DNA of 64,000 nt, taken from the NCBI GenBank assembly GCA_030647435.1, contig JAUSJX010000006.1:1-64000 (forward strand). The letters are read 5' to 3'. Position 1 is the stretch's first letter. Each line of letters opens with the position of its first letter. The notes below the pieces were generated by a model that saw only the letters and a program-made list of their open reading frames with translations, ran no database searches and was not told where the DNA came from. The stretch is from Candidatus Rokuibacteriota bacterium. Its GTDB lineage: Bacteria > Methylomirabilota > Methylomirabilia > Rokubacteriales > CSP1-6. This document shows, one piece after another, positions 51,306 to 59,692 of this stretch. The translations under genes and the position numbers were made by a program.

Positions 51306-51380
51306 ATGATGCTTGGAGACATCGTCGAGCCGTCGGCCGTCGTGCGCAACTTGGACGCGGCGGTCGCGACGTCGGGGGTC
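51306..51380 (+). pseudogene. 5' remnant of a gene, PtsN-like N-terminus
   Basis: Directly after the aldehyde dehydrogenase stop, GTAGGAGGTG precedes ATG 51306 and a frame MPMMLGDIVEPSAVVRNLDA, which resembles the start of nitrogen-PTS IIA proteins (LxDIlxPexVvxdL). The similarity ends within about 25 codons, where the sequence runs into the end of ubiE. It looks like a gene start left behind by a rearrangement. The match is short and could be coincidental. Confidence 0.25.
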
Positions 51381-51391
51381 AACCTGACCCC
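51375..51391. terminator. Short hairpin between convergent transcripts
   Basis: GGGGTCA (51375-51381) and TGACCCC (51385-51391) form a 7-bp stem with a 3-base loop, four bases beyond the ubiE stop. There is no T run; it could end transcription from either side or be protected RNA 3' structure. Confidence 0.4.
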
Positions 51392-51394
51392 GTC

Positions 51395-52114
51395 TCACGC
51401 GATGCCGGTGTGGATGGTGACGGTGCCGAGACCGAGGCGGCGGTACTTGACGCCGCGGAGGCCGACTGCCTCCATGAGCGCGGAGAGCTCGGGCGGCGTG
51501 AGGAAGCGGTCCACCGACTGCGGGAGATAGGTGTAGGCCTCGCGGTCGCCGCCCACGAGCGCCCCCACGCGCGGCACGACGTGGTGAAAGTAGGCGCGGA
51601 AGAGGGGCGCCCAGCCGGGCAGGTCGGCCTGCGTGATCTCGAGCGCGACGACGCGGCCGCCGGGGCGCGAAACGCGGCGCATCTCCGCGAGCCCTTGCCG
51701 GAGATCGGCGAGGTTTCGCAGGAGGAAGGCCGAGGTCACGAACGCGAAGGTGCGCGCCTCGAAGGGCAGGGAGAGCGCGTCGGCCTCGACCAGCCGGATG
51801 CGGCTGCCCGTGTCCTCCGCGCGGCGCTTCTCCTCGGCGATCGTCAGCATTCCGTGGGCGAAGTCCGCGCCCACGATGGTCCGGTGAGGGTGGATCTGGC
51901 CCAGCTCGAGCGCCAGGTCGCCCGTGCCCGTCGCCAGGTCCAGGCCCGGCCCGTCGGGAGAGGGGATGGTCTCGCGCGCGGCTGCCCGCCGCCACGCGTG
52001 GTGCATGCCGAAGGTCATCAGGCCGTTCATCAGGTCGTAACGTCCCGCGATGCGCGAGAACATCTCGCTGACGAAGCGCGCCTTGCCCGGGCCCTCGCCG
52101 AGTCCGACGCTCAG
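51395..52114 (-). CDS. ubiE: UbiE/COQ5-type quinone C-methyltransferase
   Basis: A SAM-dependent methyltransferase of the UbiE/MenG family, about 239 residues: REMFSRIAGRYDLMN-like start (VSEMFSRIAGRYDLMNGLMTFG), SAM motif GLDLATGTGDLALEL, VGADFAHGMLTIA, the FAFVTSAFLLRNLADL segment and FHHVVPRVGALVGGDREAYTYLPQSV. It methylates demethylmenaquinone or a ubiquinone precursor. No ATG or GTG exists at the expected start; CTG at 52114 overlapping the ubiA stop (CTGA) is the best candidate, while ATG 52063 would remove conserved residues. It is third in the ubiD-ubiA-ubiE order. Confidence 0.9.
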   Translation of the reverse strand: MSVGLGEGPGKARFVSEMFSRIAGRYDLMNGLMTFGMHHAWRRAAARETIPSPDGPGLDLATGTGDLALELGQIHPHRTIVGADFAHGMLTIAEEKRRAEDTGSRIRLVEADALSLPFEARTFAFVTSAFLLRNLADLRQGLAEMRRVSRPGGRVVALEITQADLPGWAPLFRAYFHHVVPRVGALVGGDREAYTYLPQSVDRFLTPPELSALMEAVGLRGVKYRRLGLGTVTIHTGIA

Positions 52115-52962
52115 AAGAGCCTCCCGCCCAGGACGGCGGCGAAGAGGATCAGCGCGATATACCCGTTGACGTTGAAGAAGGCGACGTCGAGCCGCGAGAG
52201 ATTCGTCGGCGAGACCAGCGAATGCTCGTAGACGAACAGGCCCGCCACGACGACCACGCCCGCCCAGTAGAGCCAGCCGAGCCCCATCGTCCAGCCGAGC
52301 GCGCCGAAGGCGACGACCGTCAGCACGTGGCAGACCTTGGCGGCGTGAAGCGCGGGGGCGATACCGAAGCGCGCGGGGAAGGAATGGAGCCCGGCACGCC
52401 TGTCGAAGTCCACGTCCTGGCAGGCGTAGATCAGGTCGAAGCCGGCGATCCAGACCGTCAGCGCGAACCAGAGCACGAACGTGGGCGGAGCGAACACCCC
52501 GCTCACGGCGATCCAGCCTCCCGCGGCCGCGATGCCGTCGGTGAACCCGAGGATCCAGTGGCTCGTCCAGGTAAAGCGCTTGGTGTAGGAGTAGCCGATC
52601 AGGAAGAGGGCGGCCCAGGGCGCCAGCTTGAGACAGAGCGGGTTGAGCATCCACCCGGAGAGGGCGAGGAGCGCGCCGGAGGCGACGGCCGCCAGCAGCA
52701 TGTGCCAGGGCGCCAGGAGCCCCGTGGGCAGGTGGCGCCGCGCGGTGCGCGGATTGGCCGCGTCGACCAGCCGGTCGGCCAGACGGTTGACGCTCATCGC
52801 GAGCGTCCGCGCACCCGTCATGGCCAGCGTCACCCACACCACCACGCGCCAAGCCGGCCAGCCGTCCGCCGCCAGGACCATCGCCACGTAGGCGAAGGGC
52901 AGGGCGAAGACGGTGTGTTCGAACTTGATCGCGTCCAGGAAGTTGCGAAACGTGCTGGGCAC
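52111..52962 (-). CDS. ubiA: UbiA-family prenyltransferase (4-hydroxybenzoate/menaquinone type)
   Basis: A 283-residue integral membrane prenyltransferase with about eight helices, starting VPSTFRNFLDAIKFEHTVFALPFAY. The two aspartate-rich motifs are NRLADRLVDAANPRTARRHLP and YACQDVDFDRRAGLHS; they bind the Mg-diphosphate of the polyprenyl donor. The GTG start overlaps the ubiD stop (TAGTG). With UbiD and UbiE it makes a membrane quinone; the residues do not by themselves separate ubiquinone from menaquinone or futalosine routes. Confidence 0.93.
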   Translation of the reverse strand: MPSTFRNFLDAIKFEHTVFALPFAYVAMVLAADGWPAWRVVVWVTLAMTGARTLAMSVNRLADRLVDAANPRTARRHLPTGLLAPWHMLLAAVASGALLALSGWMLNPLCLKLAPWAALFLIGYSYTKRFTWTSHWILGFTDGIAAAGGWIAVSGVFAPPTFVLWFALTVWIAGFDLIYACQDVDFDRRAGLHSFPARFGIAPALHAAKVCHVLTVVAFGALGWTMGLGWLYWAGVVVVAGLFVYEHSLVSPTNLSRLDVAFFNVNGYIALILFAAVLGGRLF

Positions 52963-54413
52963 TACAGGCCGTATTCTTGCCAGCGCTTCGTCACGAGCGA
53001 GCGCATCTCCTCGCTCATGACGATCTCCTCGGGCCACGGTTGGCCGATGCCGTCGTCCGCGGTCTTTTCCGTCGCGTCGATGCCCATCTTGCCGCCGAAG
53101 CGGTGGCGGAGCGCCGCGTGGTCGAGGTCGTCCATCGGCCCGTCCACGATGACGATGTCGCGCTTGGCGTCCACGTTGCCCGTGGCGCGCCAGGCGACTT
53201 CGGAGAGGTTCTGGACGTCGACGTGGTCGGAGACGACGAGAATGTTCTTGGCCAGCATCATGAGCCCGAGCCCCCAGAGGGCGTACATGACCTTGCGCGC
53301 CTGGCCGGGATACCGCTTCTTGATCGAGACGATGACGAGGTTGTGGAAGACACCCTCCGCGGGCATGTTCATGTCCACGACCTCGGGCAGCATGAGCCGG
53401 ATGATGGGCAGGAAGATGCGCTCGGTCGCTTTGCCGAGCCAGTAGTCCTCCTGCGGCGGCCGGCCCACGATGGTCGTGGGATAGATCGGCTGCTTGCGGC
53501 GCGTGACGGCCTTCAAGTGGAAGACCGGGTAGTCCCGCGCCAGCGAGTAGTAGCCCGTGTGATCGCCGAAGGGCCCTTCGATCCTCCGTTCGGCTGGATC
53601 CACTGTGCCCTCGAGGATGATCTCAGCCTCGGCGGGCACCTCGAGGTCCACCGTCTTGGCCTGCACCATGGGGATGCCGGATCCGCGCAGCCACCCCGCG
53701 AAGACCATCTCGTCTATGCCCGGAGGCAGCGGGGCCGAGGCGGAGTAGATCGAGGCGGGGTCGCCGCCCAGCGCGATGGCGACGTCCATCGGCTTGCTCC
53801 GCTCCTCCGCGAGCCGCTGGTGCTCGGCCGAGCCCTTGTGGATCTGCCAGTGCATGCCGAGCGTGCGATCGTCGAACACCTGGAGCCGGTACATGCCCAC
53901 GTTGCGCGCCCCGCTCACAGGGTCCTTCGTAAAGACCATCGGAAGCGTGATGAAGCGCCCCGCGTCCCCCGGCCAGCAGCGCAGCACGGGCAGGGTCGCC
54001 AGGCTCGGACGCTCCGTCTCGACGACCTCCTGGCACGCCGCGGAGCGCACGCGCTTGGGGCCGGCTTTCGCGACGTCGAAGAGGTCGCCGAGCTTCTTGA
54101 GCTTGTCGACGAGCGTGCCCGGCATCTTCATGTCGAAGAGCTTCGCGACCCGCGCCGACAGCTCGTTCAGGTGCTCGACGCCGAGCGCCGCCGCCATGCG
54201 ATCCGGCGAGCCGAAAGCGTTGATGAGCACCGGCGTGTCGAACCCCTCGACGCTCTCGAACAGCAGGGCCTGGTTGCGCTCCGCCGGGCCCTTCGAGACG
54301 CGGTCCGCGATCTCGGCGATCTCGAGGTCGCGGGAGACGCGGGCGCGCACGCGCTTGAGGTGCCCGGTCTTGTCGAGGTGGGCGACGAACTCGCGGAGAT
54401 CGTCGAAGGCCAC
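52962..54413 (-). CDS. ubiD: UbiD family decarboxylase (prenylated-FMN dependent)
   Basis: A 483-residue UbiD: MAFDDLREFVAHLDKTGHLKRV start, GARNVGMYRLQVFDDRTLGMHWQIHKG (prFMN-binding Arg), IILEGTVDPAERRIEGPFGDHTGYYS with the catalytic Glu residues, and IVVSDHVDVQNLSEVAWRATGNVDAKRD at the C-terminus. It decarboxylates the prenylated aromatic acid in quinone synthesis. UbiX, needed to make the cofactor, is not in the window. GTG start at 54413, four bases after the permease stop. Confidence 0.95.
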   Translation of the reverse strand: MAFDDLREFVAHLDKTGHLKRVRARVSRDLEIAEIADRVSKGPAERNQALLFESVEGFDTPVLINAFGSPDRMAAALGVEHLNELSARVAKLFDMKMPGTLVDKLKKLGDLFDVAKAGPKRVRSAACQEVVETERPSLATLPVLRCWPGDAGRFITLPMVFTKDPVSGARNVGMYRLQVFDDRTLGMHWQIHKGSAEHQRLAEERSKPMDVAIALGGDPASIYSASAPLPPGIDEMVFAGWLRGSGIPMVQAKTVDLEVPAEAEIILEGTVDPAERRIEGPFGDHTGYYSLARDYPVFHLKAVTRRKQPIYPTTIVGRPPQEDYWLGKATERIFLPIIRLMLPEVVDMNMPAEGVFHNLVIVSIKKRYPGQARKVMYALWGLGLMMLAKNILVVSDHVDVQNLSEVAWRATGNVDAKRDIVIVDGPMDDLDHAALRHRFGGKMGIDATEKTADDGIGQPWPEEIVMSEEMRSLVTKRWQEYGL

Positions 54414-54417
54414 GCGG

Positions 54418-54927
54418 CTACTCGTGGTAGTAGAGCTTCACCAGCCAGCCCGCGATCACCGGGAAGGCCAGGCTCGGGATGGTGCGCACGAGGACGAAGC
54501 GCCACCCCATGAGCGGCGCCTCCCAGGCGATGATCCGCTGGACGCCGAAGAGCGACCAGGACGTCATGTAGGCCACGAGCGGGCCGAGCGCCATGCCGGA
54601 GTTCGCGAGCACCACGAGGAGCGGCACGCTGACCATGGGGCCGCCGGGCGTCAGCACGCCGGCTGCCGACGCCATGAGGATCGCGCCGATGCCGGACTGC
54701 CGGCCGAAGTAGCGCGCCACGGTCTCCTCGGGAATGATCACCTGAAGCATCCCGGCCAGGATCAGGGCCGGGATGAGCCGCGGCAGGATGAACCAGACCA
54801 TGCTGAGCCCGCTCTTCGCCCCGAGCAGGGGCAGGCCGGGGTCCTTCCAGTAGGCGACGCCGGTGGCCACCACGGCCAGCGCGATCAGGACGAAGGCGGA
54901 CAGATCGAGCGAAAGACCGCGCGGCAT
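54418..54927 (-). CDS. Small permease-like membrane protein (COG0701/UPF0718 half-size)
   Basis: A 169-residue membrane protein with four to five helices: LSAFVLIALAVVATGVAYW, LIPALILAGMLQVII, ARYFGRQSGIGAILMASAAGVLTPGGPMVSVPLLVVLANSG, and a C-terminal pair. The GVLTPGGPM...PLL segment matches one repeat of the COG0701 predicted permeases (ArsP-related), which normally contain two; this is a single half and may dimerise. It precedes ubiD on the same strand with a 4-base gap. Substrate unknown. Confidence 0.75.
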   Translation of the reverse strand: MPRGLSLDLSAFVLIALAVVATGVAYWKDPGLPLLGAKSGLSMVWFILPRLIPALILAGMLQVIIPEETVARYFGRQSGIGAILMASAAGVLTPGGPMVSVPLLVVLANSGMALGPLVAYMTSWSLFGVQRIIAWEAPLMGWRFVLVRTIPSLAFPVIAGWLVKLYYHE

Positions 54928-54933
54928 GCAGGC

Positions 54934-54960
54934 ATTATACGACAGGCTCTGCGCTATACT
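54934..54960. promoter_or_regulatory. Divergent -10 boxes TATAAT (minus) and TATACT (plus)
   Basis: On the minus strand TATAAT (54939-54934) ends 6 nt before the permease ATG at 54927. On the plus strand TATACT (54955-54960) lies 28 nt before the ATG of the hybrid kinase. The two promoters are packed in a 61-base gap between the genes, and the permease/ubiDAE transcript appears leaderless. Confidence 0.55.
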
Positions 54961-54988
54961 AGCCGAGGGCCCGAGAGCGGGCTCGCTC

Positions 54989-57900
54989 ATGCGCCTGACG
55001 ATCCGGACGAAGCTCGCGGTCCTGGTGTTGGCCGTGTTGCTGCCGCTCTTGGCGGCCGCGGCCTTCAAGTTTTGGAGCGATCTGTCGGAGGGCCGCCGCC
55101 TGGCCCACCAGAACCAGCTCGACGTGGCACGCCTCGTCGCCGCCCAGCTCGACGAGGTGTTGAGCGGTGAGACCGAGAGCCTCCTCGCGCTCGCCAGTTT
55201 TCGGACGCTCGACCGTATCCAGGACTCCGACCTCGAGGCCCTCGCCGTCCGCGTCCGGGTGCAGCACCCCTTCATGCATCGCTTCGTCGCCGCCGGCGTC
55301 GACGGGCGCGTGCTGGCCGCGAGCGGCCCGCGCGTGCCCGAGGCGACATTCATCGCCCGAGATGTCCTCGACGCGGTCTTGCGGCGGGGCGAGCCGGAGG
55401 TGACGGCACCGCAGAGGAGTTCCACGGACCAGCGGCAGGTGGTGCTCCTGATGGTCCCCGTTCAGGACCGCCGGGGCAGGATCGTCGGGGTCGTCGGCGC
55501 CGGGATCGACCTCGAGACCCTCTCTCGCTATCTCACCGCGCTGCCGCTCAGCCGTGGGCAGTCGGTCGCCATCGTGGCCCCCGGCGGCGCCGTCCTGGCC
55601 CGCTCGGCCAGCCCGGACAAGTTCTTCGATCGCCACCTGGGCGGTGTTCCCGAGGCGGGGCCGCTGCTCCGCCGGACCAGCGGCACGGCCGAGTGGACTT
55701 CGCCGAGCGGCGCGCCTCACCTGGCCGGCGCGGCCGGAATGGACAGGGCAGCGTGGCTCGTCATGGCCGCGGTCCCGAGCCGCGTCGCCTACTCGCCCGC
55801 GGCCGGTCGGTTCAAGCGTGACCTGCTCGGCCTCGGCGCGGCCACGATGGTGGCGCTCCTGGTCGCCTGGCTCATCGGCAACCGGATGCACGGCTCCGTG
55901 CGCGCGCTCATCCGCGGCACCCGCGACCTCGAGTCGGCGCAAGGGCCGCCCATCACGGTGTCCACGGGGGACGAGCTGGCGGAGCTCGCCGAGCATTTCA
56001 ACCGCGCCCTGCAAGCGCGGCGGCAGGCCCAGATGGAGCTCGACGCGCGCCAGCGGCGCCTTCGCGCGCTGGCCGACGTCAACGCGGCGCTCTCGCAGCA
56101 GCTCGACCTCGAGCCGCTCCTGAAGCAGATTACGCTCGCCCTCGCCCAGCTGACCGGCGCGCGCAACGTGGTCTTCTGGGAGGTGGACGCCGCGCGCGGG
56201 TGTCTGGTGCGCCGCGCCTGGTCATCCGACCCGTCCATCTCCGCCGACGATCTGCCGTCGGCGCTGCCGTTCGACAAGGGGGGCACGGGCTGGGTTGCCA
56301 GCCACCGGCAGGCTCTGTTCATCGAGGACGTCACGCGCGACCCGCGCATCCAGTCCCAGCAGTGGGCGGCCGCGCACGGGCTCTTTTCCTTCGTCGGCGT
56401 CCCGGTCGTGTCGGGCGACGATCTCCTCGGCGTGCTGACCCTCAACCTGCCCCGCGAGGACCTGCCGGCCGAGGACGACCGCGAGATCCTGACGTCCTTC
56501 GCCTCGCAGGCCGCCGTGGCCGTGCGCAACGCGCGGCTCTTCGCCGAGGCGACGCGCCGCCGCCGGGAGGCCGAGGAGCTGGCGGACGGCGCCCGCATGC
56601 TCACCGAGAGCCTCGACATCTCCGAGGTCGCCGACCGGGTCGTGAAGAGCGTCCTGCCCATCTTCGGGGTGGACTCGGCAGGCCTGCGCCTCCTGCGCCC
56701 CGACGGGACGCTCGAGGCCATCGCCTGGACGGGCCCGGCGGCGGCCCACTTCAAGCCCGGCCACGTGATCGAGCCCGGCATCGGCCTCGCGGTCCGCGTG
56801 ATCGCCGAGGGGCGGGCCGTCTCCACAAGCGATATCTTCGCGGACCCGGCGCTGGCGCTGACCGACGACCTCAGGTTGCGGCTCGAGCAGTCCGGCACGC
56901 GCGCGCTCCTGGCAGTGCCGCTCCGCGCCAAGGGGGAGTTGATCGGGGTCCTGCTCATCGCCTCCGGCGTCGTCCGCGAATTCTCCGACGCCGACGCGGC
57001 GCTCCTGCAGGCCTTCGCGGACCAGGCAGCGCTGGCGATGGAGAACGCGCGGCTCTACGGCGAGGCGACGCGGCGTCAGCACGAAGCCGAGGAGATCGCG
57101 CGCGTCGCCCAGACGCTCACGGGCAGCCTGGACGTCAGCGACATCGCCCAGCGGATCGTCGGCAGCGTCCTGCCGGTCCTCCGCGGCCGCTCCTCGGGCT
57201 TCCGTCTCGTCCAGCCCGACGGCTCGCTGATGGTGATCGCACAGGGACAGGCCGGCGGGGTCCACGCTCCCTACGGCCACGTCGTGCCGGCCGGCTACGG
57301 CGTCACGGGCCGGGCTGTGGCCGATGGGCTCCCGGTCGTGACGGCCGACGTGCTGCACGACTCGCGCATCCTCCTGACCGAGGAGATGCGCAGCCGGGCG
57401 GAAACCTCCGGCCTCGGCGCGTTCCTGACCGTGCCGCTCCGCGTCGAGGGCCGGGTCATCGGGGCGCTCTCCATCGCGGATCGGACGGGCCGGCGCTTCA
57501 CGGACGTCGAGACGGCGCTGCTCCAGACCTTCGCGGACCAGGCCGCGCTGGCGCTCGACCACGCGCGCCTGTACGAGCAGACGCGTCAGCGGCTGCGCCA
57601 TGTCGAAAGCATCCGCGAAGTCGTCGAACAGATCCTCGTGCCGTTCACCCTCGAGGAGCGGCTGAACCTGATCGCCCGCAACGCGGCGGAGATGTTCGAC
57701 GCCGACCTGGCCCTGGTCGGCTTGCGGGCCGAAGGCGAGGATCGCCTGGTCATTCGCGCGGGCCACCGGCTCGTCGCGGGAGAGCTCGGGCAGTCCATCG
57801 CGATGGGCGAGGGGGCGTTGGGGCTGGCGGCGGCGAAGCGCGAGGGCGTGCTGGTCAACGACTACGCCTCGTGGTCGGGGCGCATGCGCCGCATGCTCAC

Positions 57901-59269
57901 GCCGGAGCGCCGCGACCTGCTCGGGGCGACGATCGCCTATCCGCTGATGATCCGCGGGGAAGTCATCGGCGCGCTGTCGGTCGCCTACCTCGGGAAGGAG
58001 GAGCGCCGCTTCGTCCCCGACGACCTGGACCGGCTGGCGACGCTGGCGGCGCCCGCGGCGCTAGCCATCGAGCACAGCCGCCTCTACGACGAGCTGGCCT
58101 CGCGCGTCCGCCAGCTGCAGGAGACGCAGGCGCAGCTGGTGCAGGCGGGCAAGCTGTCCGCCGTCGGCCAGCTCGTCTCGGGCGTCGCCCACGAGCTCAA
58201 CAATCCGCTGTCCGTCGTCATCGGCTACGGCCAGCTGCTGAAGGGCAAGCCGCTGCCCGCCGATGTCCGCGGCCCCCTCGAGATGATGGTGGCGCAGGGC
58301 GAGCGCATGGCGAAGATCGTCCAGGGCCTGCTGCTCTTCTCGCGCCAGCGCAAGCCCGAGCGCGCCCCCGTGGACCTGCCGGCCGTCATCGAGCAGACCA
58401 TGACGCTGCGCGCGACGCGGCTGCGTCTCTCGGGTATCCGCTTCGAGCTCGACCACGCCCCCGGCGTGCCGCCCGCGGAAGGCGACGTGCACCAGCTCCA
58501 GCAGGTGTTCCTGAATCTCCTGCTCAACGCGGAGCACGCCATCATGACGGGCGGCGCGGGCGACACGATCCGCGTCCGGGCCCGCGAGCGGACGGAGAGC
58601 GGCCGGTCGTGGGTGGTGGTCGAGTTCGAGGACAACGGCTCCGGCATCGCGCCCGAGGTCATGCCGCGCATCTTCGAGCCCTTCTTCACGACGAAGAAGG
58701 TGGGCGAGGGGACGGGGCTCGGGCTCTCCGTGTCCTACGGCATCGTCCAGCAGCACGGCGGGCGGCTCACCGTCGAGAGTGTGCCCGGCCGCACCGTGTT
58801 CACCGTCGAGCTGCCGTCCGCCGCGCAGGCCGAGCCGGCGCGCCAGACGGTCTCGCCGCTCCAGGCCGGCGTGTACGGCTTCGGCCGGCGCGCCCTCGTC
58901 GTGGACGACGAGCCCGGCATGGTGGACCTCGTGATGGCGCTGTTGAAGGACACGGGCTGGCAGGTGGAGGTTGCCTCCACCGGGCGCTCGGCCCTCGAGC
59001 GCGTGCGCGCGGCCCGCTTCGACGTCGTGCTCACGGACATCCGGATGCCGGACGGCAGCGGCGAGGACTTCTACCGCGCGGTGGTTCGCGAGCAGCCCGC
59101 TTTGGCGAAGCGCTTCGTCTTCATGACGGGGGATACCGCCAACCCGTCGGCGTGGCAGTTCCTGGAGGCCGAGCAGGTGCCGGTGCTCGAGAAGCCGTTC
59201 ACGGCCGACAGCCTCTTCCGGGTGCTGGAGCAGGTAACCACCTTGACTTCGCGCGGGGCTTTCGAGTAG
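54989..59269 (+). CDS. Hybrid sensor histidine kinase with Cache-like domain, four GAF domains and C-terminal receiver
   Basis: About 1,426 residues. TM1 at 8-26, extracytoplasmic Cache-like sensor to about 275, TM2 at 276-296, HAMP, then four GAF domains (about 367-524, 544-690, 710-860, 884-1030) each ending in an ADQAALA(M/L)-like helix. HisKA follows with the phosphorylated His in SGVAHELNNPLSVV (about 1066), HATPase with DNGSGIAPEVMPRIFEPFFTTK and GTGLGLSVSYGIV, and a receiver domain with VVDDEPGM and VLTDIRMPDGSG (phospho-Asp about 1349). It senses an external and probably several cytoplasmic small-molecule signals. No output response regulator is adjacent; HU follows 12 bases later. 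Confidence 0.93.
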   Translation: MRLTIRTKLAVLVLAVLLPLLAAAAFKFWSDLSEGRRLAHQNQLDVARLVAAQLDEVLSGETESLLALASFRTLDRIQDSDLEALAVRVRVQHPFMHRFVAAGVDGRVLAASGPRVPEATFIARDVLDAVLRRGEPEVTAPQRSSTDQRQVVLLMVPVQDRRGRIVGVVGAGIDLETLSRYLTALPLSRGQSVAIVAPGGAVLARSASPDKFFDRHLGGVPEAGPLLRRTSGTAEWTSPSGAPHLAGAAGMDRAAWLVMAAVPSRVAYSPAAGRFKRDLLGLGAATMVALLVAWLIGNRMHGSVRALIRGTRDLESAQGPPITVSTGDELAELAEHFNRALQARRQAQMELDARQRRLRALADVNAALSQQLDLEPLLKQITLALAQLTGARNVVFWEVDAARGCLVRRAWSSDPSISADDLPSALPFDKGGTGWVASHRQALFIEDVTRDPRIQSQQWAAAHGLFSFVGVPVVSGDDLLGVLTLNLPREDLPAEDDREILTSFASQAAVAVRNARLFAEATRRRREAEELADGARMLTESLDISEVADRVVKSVLPIFGVDSAGLRLLRPDGTLEAIAWTGPAAAHFKPGHVIEPGIGLAVRVIAEGRAVSTSDIFADPALALTDDLRLRLEQSGTRALLAVPLRAKGELIGVLLIASGVVREFSDADAALLQAFADQAALAMENARLYGEATRRQHEAEEIARVAQTLTGSLDVSDIAQRIVGSVLPVLRGRSSGFRLVQPDGSLMVIAQGQAGGVHAPYGHVVPAGYGVTGRAVADGLPVVTADVLHDSRILLTEEMRSRAETSGLGAFLTVPLRVEGRVIGALSIADRTGRRFTDVETALLQTFADQAALALDHARLYEQTRQRLRHVESIREVVEQILVPFTLEERLNLIARNAAEMFDADLALVGLRAEGEDRLVIRAGHRLVAGELGQSIAMGEGALGLAAAKREGVLVNDYASWSGRMRRMLTPERRDLLGATIAYPLMIRGEVIGALSVAYLGKEERRFVPDDLDRLATLAAPAALAIEHSRLYDELASRVRQLQETQAQLVQAGKLSAVGQLVSGVAHELNNPLSVVIGYGQLLKGKPLPADVRGPLEMMVAQGERMAKIVQGLLLFSRQRKPERAPVDLPAVIEQTMTLRATRLRLSGIRFELDHAPGVPPAEGDVHQLQQVFLNLLLNAEHAIMTGGAGDTIRVRARERTESGRSWVVVEFEDNGSGIAPEVMPRIFEPFFTTKKVGEGTGLGLSVSYGIVQQHGGRLTVESVPGRTVFTVELPSAAQAEPARQTVSPLQAGVYGFGRRALVVDDEPGMVDLVMALLKDTGWQVEVASTGRSALERVRAARFDVVLTDIRMPDGSGEDFYRAVVREQPALAKRFVFMTGDTANPSAWQFLEAEQVPVLEKPFTADSLFRVLEQVTTLTSRGAFE

Positions 59270-59281
59270 AGAGGGAGGGCC

Positions 59282-59554
59282 ATGACCAAAGCCGATCTGG
59301 TGTCCGCCATGGCCAAGGCCTCTGGCGGGAGCAAGGTGTCGGCCGAGCGGGCGCTGGACGCCTTCTTCGTGAGCGTCTTCGACGCGCTCAAGAGGGGCCG
59401 CCGCGTCACGATCGGCGGCTTCGGCACCTTCATGGTCAGCAAGCGCGCCGAGCGCAACGGCCGGAACCCGCGCACGGGCACGGCCATCAAGATCCCAGCC
59501 ACGCGCGTGCCCCGCTTCAAGTCGAGCCGCTCGCTGAAGTCCGCCGTTCTCTAG
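59282..59554 (+). CDS. HU family DNA-binding protein
   Basis: A 90-residue DNABII protein: MTKADLVSAMAKASGGSKVSAERALDAFF helical body, VTIGGFGTFMVSKRAERNGRNPRTGTAIKIPATRVPRFK with the beta arm (RNPRTG) and the conserved proline. It binds and bends DNA non-specifically as HU. The ribosome site GAGGGAGGG precedes the ATG. It lies directly behind the hybrid kinase gene, and its stop is the first bases of a large palindromic repeat. Confidence 0.95.
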   Translation: MTKADLVSAMAKASGGSKVSAERALDAFFVSVFDALKRGRRVTIGGFGTFMVSKRAERNGRNPRTGTAIKIPATRVPRFKSSRSLKSAVL

Positions 59555-59680
59555 CAGGCGGCTGAAAAAGGCCCATCTGCTTCGTTGACGCCCTCGGCCA
59601 CACGCTCAACGTACGGGGAGTACGCCTCGCGTGCGGCCGTCGGGCGCCGCCTCGCATCTGGACCTTTTTGAGCCGCCTGC
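59554..59680. repeat. 127-bp near-palindromic intergenic repeat
   Basis: GCAGGCGGCTGAAAAAGG at 59554 and its near-complement CCTTTTTGAGCCGCCTGC ending at 59680 are the outer parts of arms about 60 bases long that stay alignable to the centre near 59617 (shared blocks include GGCC, GCACGC/ACACGC and GTAC). It would form one long imperfect hairpin with AAAAA/TTTTT near the base, able to terminate transcription from both the HU gene and the convergent deacetylase. It looks like a non-autonomous MITE-like repeat. Confidence 0.85.
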
Positions 59681-59692
59681 GGGGTGAGCGGC

